Below are positions 56,282 through 64,000 of a DNA stretch of 64,000 nucleotides, piece by piece (position 1 is the first letter of the stretch; the number at the start of each line of letters is the position of its first letter). Location of the stretch: NCBI RefSeq assembly GCF_007860185.1, contig NZ_SJPY01000002.1, positions 837,775-901,774 on the forward strand, written 5' to 3'. Under the pieces are notes generated by a model that had not been told where the DNA came from, searched no databases, and saw nothing but the letters and a program-made list of their open reading frames with translations. The DNA comes from Novipirellula aureliae. GTDB taxonomy: Bacteria > Planctomycetota > Planctomycetia > Pirellulales > Pirellulaceae. Both the position numbers and the translations under genes were made by a program.

Positions 56282-57784
56282 ATGATTTTGAAATTCGTAT
56301 TGTTTTTTTGGGTATTGCTTGCCTGTATCAATCCGACTGACGTTGCGGCGCAAACAACAGTCGCGGAAAAAGAGGCGGAGAAGTTCGCTAGTTCGGATAC
56401 GAAGAAGGCAACCGAGTCAGCTGAGCGTGAGTCCTTCGTTTTGAAGTTGCGTCTTGCGAGACTGCGTGCGGAAACATTCGGACGCAACCATCCCCAATAC
56501 GAGCAAGCTCAAAAATATGTTCGTGACCTCGAGAGCCAATTGCAGATCGCTTCGGAGCCTCCGGTCCAATCAGCGGAGCCGATCGATGCCTCGACTAACC
56601 GTGTGACTTCGAAATTTGCCGCGACAAAGCCAAAACAAGATGTAAAGATCGCCAAGTCGGTGGTGACTTCGGATTCTTTTCAAATAGTGGGCGGCTGGCA
56701 ATTGCCGTCTCAAGGAGCGGGCGGAAAAGGGCTGGGGTATTCCCGCGGCGGTTTGTACGTAGAACATGGTGTAGGTAGCGAAAGATCGCTGTTCACTTTC
56801 GGGCATCAACAAAGTAGCGAATGTCACGTACTGGAGGTGTCACTGAAGGAGATTGGGACTGACACGAATGACAGGCTGGCTTGGCCGGTGGCGAAACCAA
56901 TTAAACTGTTAAAGGGGTCGCACACAATCGCAGACAATAATCCCTACAGTCTTTGCAGACCAAATCCAGGGGGCGCGTTTTTGACGACTGGCCGCGTCTA
57001 TTATGCGACCGATCCTGGAAATTGGATCGGGCCGTGGATGAATTGGTTTGACGAAACAAATAATATGACCACTCCGATGGCTGTTGAATCTCACGTCAAT
57101 AGGCGTCAAGTCTTTGGCGGGGGATTCTGTGAAATTCCTTCTTGGTACGCAAAGCAATTTCTTGAAGGCCGAAAGTTTGGTGTCGGATTTGGGGGGTATC
57201 GATCAGGGCAGGGAAGTTCGCCAGGGCCGACTTTTTTTGCCGCAGATTGGCCGACCGATCAGGCCAAAAAACTCAATAATTGTGTTGAACTACTCAGTTT
57301 TCAGTGGGGCGGTGGGAAGGACCGACGTGAAGAGCGACCAGCCGACTACACCAAGCCGCTATGGGGACCGGCTGTTGAGAATGGGATCGGCTGGTGGCAG
57401 GGAGATGAAGTCATCGCCGGTCCCGTTTGGGTCGATACCCCAGACGTGACTGGGCTCTGCTACTGGTCCGTTCAGGGACTTGGAGCTCTCAATTATAACC
57501 TGCAAACCACAGTAGCCAGTCGCGAACGCCGGGTACGGCTTTACGTGTATGATCCCGCTGATTTAGCGCAGGTGGCTCGTGGAGAGGTTCGCCCATATCA
57601 AGTCCGAGGCAGCTATTTTGAGTGGGATTTGCCATTTGATGACGGTCCGAATGCGTCTCGCTGGCCGATCGGTGCCTATTGGGACGCCGACGATCAACTG
57701 CTGTATATCTCCTACCAAAACAGTGGCGGTGGTCAATTTGAGATTCCGCCTGCGGTAGTCGTCTATCGGATCGGTTCTCAATAG
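56282..57784 (+). CDS. secreted protein of unknown family
   Basis: A 500-residue protein with a signal peptide (MILKFVLFFWVLLACINPTDVAAQ). About 25-95 is charged and helical (HPQYEQAQKYVRDLESQL), possibly a short coiled coil. About 140-500 looks like a beta-propeller or jelly-roll: repeated GG/YS, SLFTFGHQQSSECHVLEV, FLTTGRVYYATDPGNWIGPW, FFAADWPTDQ and WPIGAYWDADDQLLYISYQ. No family recognised. It follows the G8 protein by about 95 bases on the same strand and may be cotranscribed. Function unknown; extracytoplasmic location is well supported. Confidence 0.75.
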   Translation: MILKFVLFFWVLLACINPTDVAAQTTVAEKEAEKFASSDTKKATESAERESFVLKLRLARLRAETFGRNHPQYEQAQKYVRDLESQLQIASEPPVQSAEPIDASTNRVTSKFAATKPKQDVKIAKSVVTSDSFQIVGGWQLPSQGAGGKGLGYSRGGLYVEHGVGSERSLFTFGHQQSSECHVLEVSLKEIGTDTNDRLAWPVAKPIKLLKGSHTIADNNPYSLCRPNPGGAFLTTGRVYYATDPGNWIGPWMNWFDETNNMTTPMAVESHVNRRQVFGGGFCEIPSWYAKQFLEGRKFGVGFGGYRSGQGSSPGPTFFAADWPTDQAKKLNNCVELLSFQWGGGKDRREERPADYTKPLWGPAVENGIGWWQGDEVIAGPVWVDTPDVTGLCYWSVQGLGALNYNLQTTVASRERRVRLYVYDPADLAQVARGEVRPYQVRGSYFEWDLPFDDGPNASRWPIGAYWDADDQLLYISYQNSGGGQFEIPPAVVVYRIGSQ

Positions 57785-58298
57785 TAGAATGGTTCAAAGT
57801 ATTAAGTGTCTGACGACATACTACTTAAACTTCATCGTATTATTCATGCGTCAAAAAACGATGATTTCAAGGGTGGGAGCAATGGCAGGGTGAGCGCATT
57901 TAAATTTTTTACATTCGATCGCTTCGGCGAATCTGCCATTAAGACCGTGTTGACATTGAGTATCAAGCTATAACGTCCTGCTGTGGCCATAGGGGGTGGC
58001 GTCGCCGATCTGGGACTCATATGGTCGAATACGCGGAGCGAAGCGAATTTTGGCGCGCAGGGATCAGCATTACGGGGGCAACTATTTGGCGATAAGATCC
58101 AACGCCGTTTTTTGATGCATGTCGGAAAAATAGGGATGGTGCACCGGCTTCATTTAAATTACTTTATCGGACGTCGGATCGTAGTCTGGGGCGTCTCCAT
58201 TTTGCGCGCCGAAATTTGGTGCCGATTCATTGGGCTGCAGGGAATGAAGCTCAGAAAACGCCACCGATGCATTCCGGAAAAAAATTGTCAATTGCCTG
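57785..58298. other. intergenic, no gene recognised
   Basis: A 107-codon frame (57983-58306) crosses most of this stretch but has no signal, no family resemblance and overlaps the next start. The region may be the eroded remains of another transferase gene; I cannot show it. Confidence 0.35.
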
Positions 58299-59447
58299 AT
58301 GCATGAATCAACAGTAAATCAAAAAAGATTCGAAAAAGACCCTCTTATCCGTGTTGGCGTTTCGACACGTCACGGGATGGCGGATGAGATTGCGGCCTGT
58401 CCTCCCGACGGCGTTGAGTACTGCTTTCCCACTCCCACGCGAACACGTCACCGGTTCATTCGCAGTCCGATCAAAAGTTACTTGATGGAGTTTGCTGACA
58501 CTCGCGAATTTGATGTGCTGGAAGCTGTCCTTAGTCCGGTGATCACATCGGCACCTTGGGTTTGTTCTCTTGATTGTTTCGAGGCCGCACTCGCATTCGG
58601 CTTTTTGACCTTTCCGCTACCACGCGTCACGAGAGTTGGGTATGTAAATCGCTTGTTTCGTAGAAACAATTGCAAAAAACTATTGTTTTGGAGTCAGGCG
58701 GCACGCGAAACCCTTTATGGCTACGGAGGCGTAACTGACCCCGTGGTGATCGACAAAGCAACAGTCGTCTATCCAGCAATCCGACAAGTTTCGGAAGATT
58801 TCATCCGATATACTGACGACCAAGTGAAACTGCTTTTCAGTGGCGACTTCTTTCGCAAAGGTGGGGCGAACGTTGTCGATGTGTTCGAGTCGCTTCAGCA
58901 GGAGTATCCAGGCATCACGCTCCGTATTTGCTGCGATGAGAAGATTGATTTTCGATCCAGAAATCGCGAACTGAAGGAAGAGTATCTGACTCGAATTCGC
59001 AAGAATCAGTCCATTCAATTTGGACGGGTCTCACGCCAACGGATGCTCGGTGAAGTTTTGCCGGAGACGGATGTCTACCTCTTGCCGACTTATAACGAAG
59101 CCTTTGGATTCGCAATCCTCGAAGCGATGGCTTATGGAATCCCCGTCGTCGCCACCAATCATTTTGCCATTCCTGAAATTATCGATTCCGAAAGCGACAG
59201 CTTCTTGATCGATATCAGCGATTTCGACACAAAAAATATGTTTCGCGGCTACGCGGTTGATGCAATTCCCCTGCCATTTCGCAACCACGTTAACGATCAG
59301 CTGAAGGCTTACTTAAGAAGGCTGATCGAATCCTCGGCGCTGCGGCGGACGGTTGGCGCTGCCGCTCTCGAGAAAGTTCGATCGAAGTTCGGTTTTGGAT
59401 CCCGGAACGAGACGATGTCCGTTATCTACCGTGAAGCAGTTTGTTGA
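58299..59447 (+). CDS. GT4-family glycosyltransferase
   Basis: A 382-residue transferase: an unusual N-terminal domain (VGVSTRHGMADEIAACPPDGVEYCFP), then VKLLFSGDFFRKGGANVVDVFESL, IQFGRVSRQRMLGEVLPETDVYLLPTYNEAFGFAILEAMAYGIPVVATNHFAIPEII with the GT4 E-x7-E acidic pair. It appears complete. It is separated from the G8 group and is followed by a broken FkbM gene 16 bases later, so it probably shared a transcript with that gene. Confidence 0.9.
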   Translation: MHESTVNQKRFEKDPLIRVGVSTRHGMADEIAACPPDGVEYCFPTPTRTRHRFIRSPIKSYLMEFADTREFDVLEAVLSPVITSAPWVCSLDCFEAALAFGFLTFPLPRVTRVGYVNRLFRRNNCKKLLFWSQAARETLYGYGGVTDPVVIDKATVVYPAIRQVSEDFIRYTDDQVKLLFSGDFFRKGGANVVDVFESLQQEYPGITLRICCDEKIDFRSRNRELKEEYLTRIRKNQSIQFGRVSRQRMLGEVLPETDVYLLPTYNEAFGFAILEAMAYGIPVVATNHFAIPEIIDSESDSFLIDISDFDTKNMFRGYAVDAIPLPFRNHVNDQLKAYLRRLIESSALRRTVGAAALEKVRSKFGFGSRNETMSVIYREAVC

Positions 59448-59463
59448 ATAGGAGACTCATTTC

Positions 59464-60117
59464 ATGTTACCGCTATGGCGTCTGACTACCGCGCGAAGGA
59501 AGGTTTTTGAAGCACTTGGAAGTGACCGATTTTCGTGTCCCGCATACGGAGGAATACATGAATTGCTCATGCAGCATCTAAAATCGCCTGGTTTTAATGT
59601 TGAGGCCGGGGGAGTCGATGGTTTCTTCGAAAGTAGCAGTTATTATCTGGAACGGTTTCAGGGCTAGAAGGGAATTCTTATTGAACCTGTTCCAGAAATG
59701 TTCAGGCGTATCCGCACAAACAGAAGGAACGCGATTTCAATCAACTGTGCGTTGGTGTCCGAGGACTACGGTGAGAAGACAGTCGCGATAACACCAGCCC
59801 ACGCGATGTCACGCATCTGCTCTGCGGAATCGGATCCGGACGAGGTGACAATTGATGTTCCCGCGCGGACTCTCACGTCCATTTTGGATGAAGTCAATCC
59901 GCCTCAAGTGGACCTGCTTTCTCTTGACGTCGACGGCTTTGAGTATGAAGTGTTACGAGGTCTTGACCTTGACCGGTGGAAGCCTGGACTCATTATCGTC
60001 GAATGCTTGACCGAAGAGTCTCGTGCGGTCATTCATGGAATCTTGAGCTGTGCCTATGACATGATTGCACAACCAACGTTTCGGGATTATGTTTATCGCG
60101 CCCGATCCATAGCATGA
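59464..60117 (+). pseudogene. FkbM-family methyltransferase gene interrupted by TAG
   Basis: One frame from ATG 59464 to the TGA at 60115-60117 is broken by TAG at 59665-59667. Before it: NVEAGGVDGFFESSSYYLERFQG; after it: KGILIEPVPEMFRRI, then VDLLSLDVDGFEYEVLRGLD and LIIVECL, the classic FkbM sequence. In the family the stop position is the tryptophan of GW[KR]GxLIEP, so TGG to TAG is the likely lesion. It would have O-methylated a sugar of the surface glycan. No frameshift is needed. Confidence 0.85.
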
Positions 60118-60193
60118 CCGCTGTTCAACGTTGACTTAGACACGGACAATCGACACAAAATTTAATGGCACTCTGAACCCAACACGATAACCC

Positions 60194-62776
60194 TTGTTTT
60201 CTTACCCAATCCATTTGACTCACCATCATGCCGCAAATCAATCGCGTCACGCGTTGGTACGAGTAAGTGTTCCCTTTCCGCTTGCTAGCGTCTGCGATCG
60301 GTCGGAAGTCGGGGTCCGTAGCGAAGAAGGGGCGATCCAAAGTTCGAAAGTTCAAGTTCTAAGCTGTTGGCCTGATGATTCCATCCGTTGGTGTCTCGTC
60401 GAGTTTGAATGGCATTTCGACGCAAGCTATGCTATCATCGCGGATGATGATGCAACTCAGCAGGAAACTACGTCGAATCCGCCGGTGCATTGCGAAGCGG
60501 ATTCCATTGGTGATTTGAAGATCGCGGATCAAGTCGCGTTGGCGGGTGTGAATTGTGAATTTCAACTTCGGCACGACGGCGTTGATTATCGTGGCGTTGT
60601 CTCCTCGCCTTCCCAGGTCGTCGGCGGGCCGATCCGCTGGACCCAGCAGTGGCAAGTCAATTTTCGAGCCGACAGCGAAGTATCACGTCTGGCGGGGCAG
60701 CTTACTGCGAGCGTCTACGCCTCGTTTCCGGTCTTAAAATTCGAGTTCCAAGTTCGAAATCCACAGCCGATGGATCACCCCGGCGGCAACTGGGATCTGG
60801 GGGCAAACGGCTCAATCCTGATCGATGATCTTTCCGTCAATTTTGTTCCAGAGTGTGAATCCGCGATCCATCGACTATCGGCAGAATTCGAAGATACGGG
60901 CCGGATCGTTGACGCGCAGCAGAAGGTGACGGTCTTCCAAGCATCCAGCGGAGGTGACAACTGGAATAGTGCAAACCATCTCGATCGAGGCGGCCGAGTG
61001 CCGCTCGAATTCTGCGGCTATAAGGTGTTTGCCGATGCCGATACTCACTCAGGCTTACGTGCCCAGCCGATTGTTCGCATGAGTGGTGATGCGGTGGAAT
61101 ACTCGATTGCCTATCGTGACTTCTGGCAGAACTTTCCTTCTGCGCTTTCCACCGATAGAAATGAATTGCGTATCGGACTGCTTCCGGCTGAGGCAACAGG
61201 TGGCCATGAGCTACAAGGAGGCGAGCAGAAGACGTTCGAGTTTGGCTTTGAGATGAAACCGGTTGATGCAGTGTCATCAATTTCGGCAGTCTTGAATCCG
61301 CCCATGGTTCGTCTCGCTCCTGACGTTCACGCCGAGGCCAACGCCGTGCCCTACTTGTTGGCTCGCAGCGAACAGAGCGACTCGCGATATGAGGCCCTGG
61401 TCGATTTGGCGATCGAGGGTGACGATTCGTTTTTTGCCAAACGCGAGAAAATCGACCAGTACGGCTGGCGGAATTTTGGTGACATCTACGGTGACCACGA
61501 AGCGGTCTACCACAAAGGCGAATCGCTAATGATCTCGCACTACAATAACCAATATGACTGCACGCTTGGCTTTGCGATTCAATTCTTGCGTTCTGGCGAC
61601 TCTCGCTGGTTCGATCTGATGACGGCGATGGCCGACCACGCCTGGGACATTGACACCTATCATACGGAGCAGGATAAATTGCTCTACAATGGTGGCCTGT
61701 TCTGGCACACCTATCATTACGCCGATGCTCATACTGCAACGCATCGAAGTTATCCGAAGCGACTTCGGGTTAGCCAATCGTTTGACGATGGTCAGGACTT
61801 AGAGGAGCTGGGAGAGACTGGCGAGCAACTCAGTAAGAACTACGCGATCGGTGGCGGGCCTGCGGCGTCGCATAACTACAACACCGGCTGGATGCTGGCC
61901 TACTGGTTGACTGGCAAGCAGCGTTACAGGGAAGCCGCGATCAATGCCGCTGATTACGTGCTGCGGATCGAAGATGGTAATCAGACACCGTTTAAGTGGC
62001 TTTGCCGGAGTGACACAGGCTATTCGACTTGTAGCAGTGATGGTTACTACGGCCCAGGCCGAGCTTCCGGGAATTCAACTCATGCACTGTTGACAGGACA
62101 CGAATTGACGGCTGACCGAAAGTATCTTGATCGCGCCGCTCTGCTAATGCGGCGCACTGTGCATCCAAAACAAGACCTCAAATCACTCGATTTGCTCAAC
62201 GCCGAGCTGCGCTGGTTCTATACGATGTACCTGCAAGCACTCGGCCGCTACGTTGATTACAAAATGACGCTTGGTGAATTGGATGCTGATTTTCGATACG
62301 GCGTCGCGACGCTGCGTCACTATGCACGATGGATGGCCAGAAACGAACGACCGATATTGTCCGATTCAGAGAAACTGCAGTACCCGACGGAAACATGGGC
62401 TGCGCAAGATATGCGAAAATGGCACGTTCTGGAACATGCCGCTCGCTATGAATCCGATGATGATGAACGCAAACGCATGTGGGAAAAAGCCGACTATTTT
62501 TTCAATTATGTGGTCGACTATTTGACTGATTCGCCGACTAAGTCGCTATGTCGACCCGTTGTGTTGTTGCTAAATTTTGGTTGGCAACGAGAGTGGTTGT
62601 TGGAACATCGTGACGAACCGGCGTTCATCGAAAAAATTGATGACGAGTTTGGCGAACCACAATCCTTTGTGCCGCAGCGGACAATCGCTTTGCATCGATT
62701 CAAGCGACTGGTTGTACTGGGAGCCGCAGCGGTGGTCAGTATGGTTGTACTGTTGATCATGTTTTTCATTCTTTAA
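60194..62776 (+). CDS. PcRGLX/YetA-like glycan-active protein with C-terminal membrane anchor
   Basis: An 860-residue protein. The N-terminal beta domain has VRVSVPFPLASV and CWPDDSIRWCLVEFEWHF, as in PcRGLX/YetA-type rhamnogalacturonan-lyase-like proteins. About 400-760 is an (alpha/alpha) toroid: ISHYNNQYDCTLGFAIQFLRSGDSRWFDL, NGGLFWHTYHYADAHTATHRSYPK and HNYNTGWMLAYWLTGKQRYREAAINAADYV. One membrane segment (LVVLGAAAVVSMVVLLIMFFIL) ends the protein. No signal peptide is visible; start TTG 60194 is uncertain, and a nearby ATG (60229) is out of frame and stops after 12 codons. It may cleave or trim the locus polysaccharide (inference), or act intracellularly at the membrane. Confidence 0.75.
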   Translation: MFSYPIHLTHHHAANQSRHALVRVSVPFPLASVCDRSEVGVRSEEGAIQSSKVQVLSCWPDDSIRWCLVEFEWHFDASYAIIADDDATQQETTSNPPVHCEADSIGDLKIADQVALAGVNCEFQLRHDGVDYRGVVSSPSQVVGGPIRWTQQWQVNFRADSEVSRLAGQLTASVYASFPVLKFEFQVRNPQPMDHPGGNWDLGANGSILIDDLSVNFVPECESAIHRLSAEFEDTGRIVDAQQKVTVFQASSGGDNWNSANHLDRGGRVPLEFCGYKVFADADTHSGLRAQPIVRMSGDAVEYSIAYRDFWQNFPSALSTDRNELRIGLLPAEATGGHELQGGEQKTFEFGFEMKPVDAVSSISAVLNPPMVRLAPDVHAEANAVPYLLARSEQSDSRYEALVDLAIEGDDSFFAKREKIDQYGWRNFGDIYGDHEAVYHKGESLMISHYNNQYDCTLGFAIQFLRSGDSRWFDLMTAMADHAWDIDTYHTEQDKLLYNGGLFWHTYHYADAHTATHRSYPKRLRVSQSFDDGQDLEELGETGEQLSKNYAIGGGPAASHNYNTGWMLAYWLTGKQRYREAAINAADYVLRIEDGNQTPFKWLCRSDTGYSTCSSDGYYGPGRASGNSTHALLTGHELTADRKYLDRAALLMRRTVHPKQDLKSLDLLNAELRWFYTMYLQALGRYVDYKMTLGELDADFRYGVATLRHYARWMARNERPILSDSEKLQYPTETWAAQDMRKWHVLEHAARYESDDDERKRMWEKADYFFNYVVDYLTDSPTKSLCRPVVLLLNFGWQREWLLEHRDEPAFIEKIDDEFGEPQSFVPQRTIALHRFKRLVVLGAAAVVSMVVLLIMFFIL

Positions 62777-62786
62777 TCCGCCCTCC

Positions 62787-62980
62787 GTAGCGGAACTCGC
62801 AGAGAGTTTCGACGGAATTTGTAGCGGAAGTCGCTGGGACTTTCGTGTCAAGCAGAACCACGTAGCGGAAGTCGCAGAGACTTTCGAACCGAGCAATCGA
62901 AGCTCAACCGATAATGAAGACCATTCAGTGAGCCATCCATTCTAATCGTCGATGACGAAACTCTCTGCGACTTCCGCTAC
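62787..62980. repeat. 25-bp repeats, three direct and one inverted
   Basis: GTAGCGGAASTCGCWGRGASTTTCG occurs at 62787-62811, 62821-62845 and 62862-62886, and inverted at 62956-62980. The third and the inverted copies pair with one mismatch, making a long hairpin that ends 2 bases before the next ATG. It may terminate the preceding transcript or be a mobile palindromic repeat. Confidence 0.88.
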
Positions 62981-62982
62981 TT

Positions 62983-64000
62983 ATGAATAATCGTTTACTT
63001 GTTTTCTCGGACGATTGGGGTCGGCACCCATCGAGTTGCCAGCACCTGATTGGGCAGCTGTTGCCAAATGCTCAGACGACTTGGGTCAATACGATCGGAA
63101 TGCGGCCTCCACGCTTTGATACCGTCACCCTTCGACGTGGATTTGAAAAGTTATCCGGTTGGGTCAAGCCAGCAAGCAAAAGGTCCGAAGCGATTCCACG
63201 ACCGCTGCCAGATGGCCTGACAGTGATCGATGCCAAGATGTGGCCTTGGATGTCGCATCGTTGGGACCGCTGGCTTAACGCTCGTCTACTGATTTCACAA
63301 TTGCACGACATAGCGGAGGGTGCGATTGCGGTCACAACGATTCCCATTGTTGCCGACTTGGTGGGCAAGCTACCGGTCGATCGCTGGATTTATTATTGTG
63401 TCGACGATTTTTCTGTTTGGCCGGGACTGGACGGACAAGCCATGGGTAAAATGGAATCCGAAATGCTGCCGCAGATCGACCGGATTATTGCAGCGAGTGA
63501 TACATTAGCCGCCGGGATCGCCGATCGTGGGCATCACGCCGAGGTATTGACTCACGGCGTGGATCTCGATTTTTGGCAATCCGATTCTGGTTGTAAGCTA
63601 GAAATCCTTGATGGTTTGCCGCGACCGATCGCTCTGTTTTGGGGGGTGATCGATCGACGGATGAATGCGGACTGGCTGCTAGCTTTGGCCAACCGGATCG
63701 ATCATGGGAAAATCGTGCTAGTGGGCCCTCTGCAGGATCCTGATCCTCGACTCGCCAACCACCCGAACATTTTGATGACTGGCCCCATGCCATTCGAAAG
63801 CTTGCCAAGCGTCGCTCGACAAGCGGCGGCGTTGATCATGCCCTATGCTGATTTGCCAGTCACTCGTGCGATGCAGCCACTCAAATTCAAAGAATACTTG
63901 GCCACGATGCGGCCGGTCGTGGCGTCGTCTCTACCCGCTGTCCATAACTACAGTGACTGCATCGAGATGGTCAGCACGAACGACGAGTTCGTTGCCAAGA
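62983..64000 (+). CDS. GT4-like glycosyltransferase (3' end off window)
   Basis: The frame is open from ATG 62983 to the right edge (339 codons). Features: MNNRLLVFSDDWGRHPSSCQHL, DRWIYYCVDDFSVWPG, IDRIIAASDTLAAG, LTHGVDLDFWQ, ALFWGVIDRRMNADWLLALA, KIVLVGPLQDPDPRL, and PLKFKEYLATMRPVVASSLPAV near the edge, the GT4 donor-binding region. The family resembles TuaH/WcaI-type transferases of polysaccharide loci. ATG lies immediately after a 25-bp inverted repeat, with no obvious ribosome-binding site. Confidence 0.85.
   Translation, partial: MNNRLLVFSDDWGRHPSSCQHLIGQLLPNAQTTWVNTIGMRPPRFDTVTLRRGFEKLSGWVKPASKRSEAIPRPLPDGLTVIDAKMWPWMSHRWDRWLNARLLISQLHDIAEGAIAVTTIPIVADLVGKLPVDRWIYYCVDDFSVWPGLDGQAMGKMESEMLPQIDRIIAASDTLAAGIADRGHHAEVLTHGVDLDFWQSDSGCKLEILDGLPRPIALFWGVIDRRMNADWLLALANRIDHGKIVLVGPLQDPDPRLANHPNILMTGPMPFESLPSVARQAAALIMPYADLPVTRAMQPLKFKEYLATMRPVVASSLPAVHNYSDCIEMVSTNDEFVAK

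Noticed and set aside
57983-58306. 107-codon plus-strand frame
   Set aside because: No signal, motif or family resemblance, and it overlaps the next gene start; kept only as an unexplained gap.

Overview
The window reads as a chromosomal segment of a planctomycete, most likely Pirellulaceae (inference from gene content; no rRNA is present). Lineage markers seen directly: a PVC-type dehydrogenase/haem c protein (1-3338), two DUF1559 pseudopilin-like proteins each followed by a small lipoprotein (7210-10700), an S1 sulfatase beside glycoside hydrolases, and a giant secreted protein with a LEPR-XLL-like N-terminus (51773-56188).

Layout. 1-6459 (minus strand): the haem protein and a NarL-type two-component system whose kinase carries two discoidin-like extracytoplasmic domains. 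6460-11103: a long nested inverted repeat, a duplicated DUF1559/lipoprotein cassette, and a decayed third lipoprotein gene split by a ~118-bp palindromic insertion. 11155-16735: a small polysaccharide-utilisation group (GH29-like fusion, beta-propeller glycosidase, S1 sulfatase) that fits sulfated, probably fucose-containing glycans. 16878-19206: a metal-flavoured group (DUF89 protein, His/Met-rich mini-ORF, DUF134 regulator, NifX/NifB-like protein with a His-rich loop). 19646-20462: one small membrane protein and repeats.

20463 to the right edge is a very large exopolysaccharide/exosortase locus: exosortase, fused chain-length/tyrosine kinase, 1638-residue TPR protein, EpsI, sugar-phosphate transferase, XrtA-type deacetylase, Stp1-like and other glycosyltransferases, an acyltransferase, a Wzm/Wzt ABC exporter, a run of GT2 enzymes, a CDP-deoxysugar operon (rfbF, rfbG, 3,5-epimerase, reductase), an O-antigen-ligase-like protein, then a G8/beta-helix adhesin-like protein, an unknown secreted protein, more transferases and a PcRGLX/YetA-like protein. 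Together they would build, modify and export a surface polysaccharide, with the exosortase handling proteins at the envelope. No PEP-CTERM substrate is visible in the window.

The locus shows rapid turnover: a truncated sulfotransferase joined to a headless GT2, a duplicated GT4 tail, and three otherwise open genes broken by four in-frame stops, three of them at positions where family sequences suggest tryptophan. Repeats are abundant: CTAGCCA heptamer arrays around a four-helix-bundle gene between wzm and wzt, heptamer-like C-rich tracts inside a glycosyltransferase gene, a dispersed hairpin family with a GGCT-TCC-AGCC core, and 25-bp repeats near the right end. No tRNA, rRNA, CRISPR array or transposase gene was recognised.
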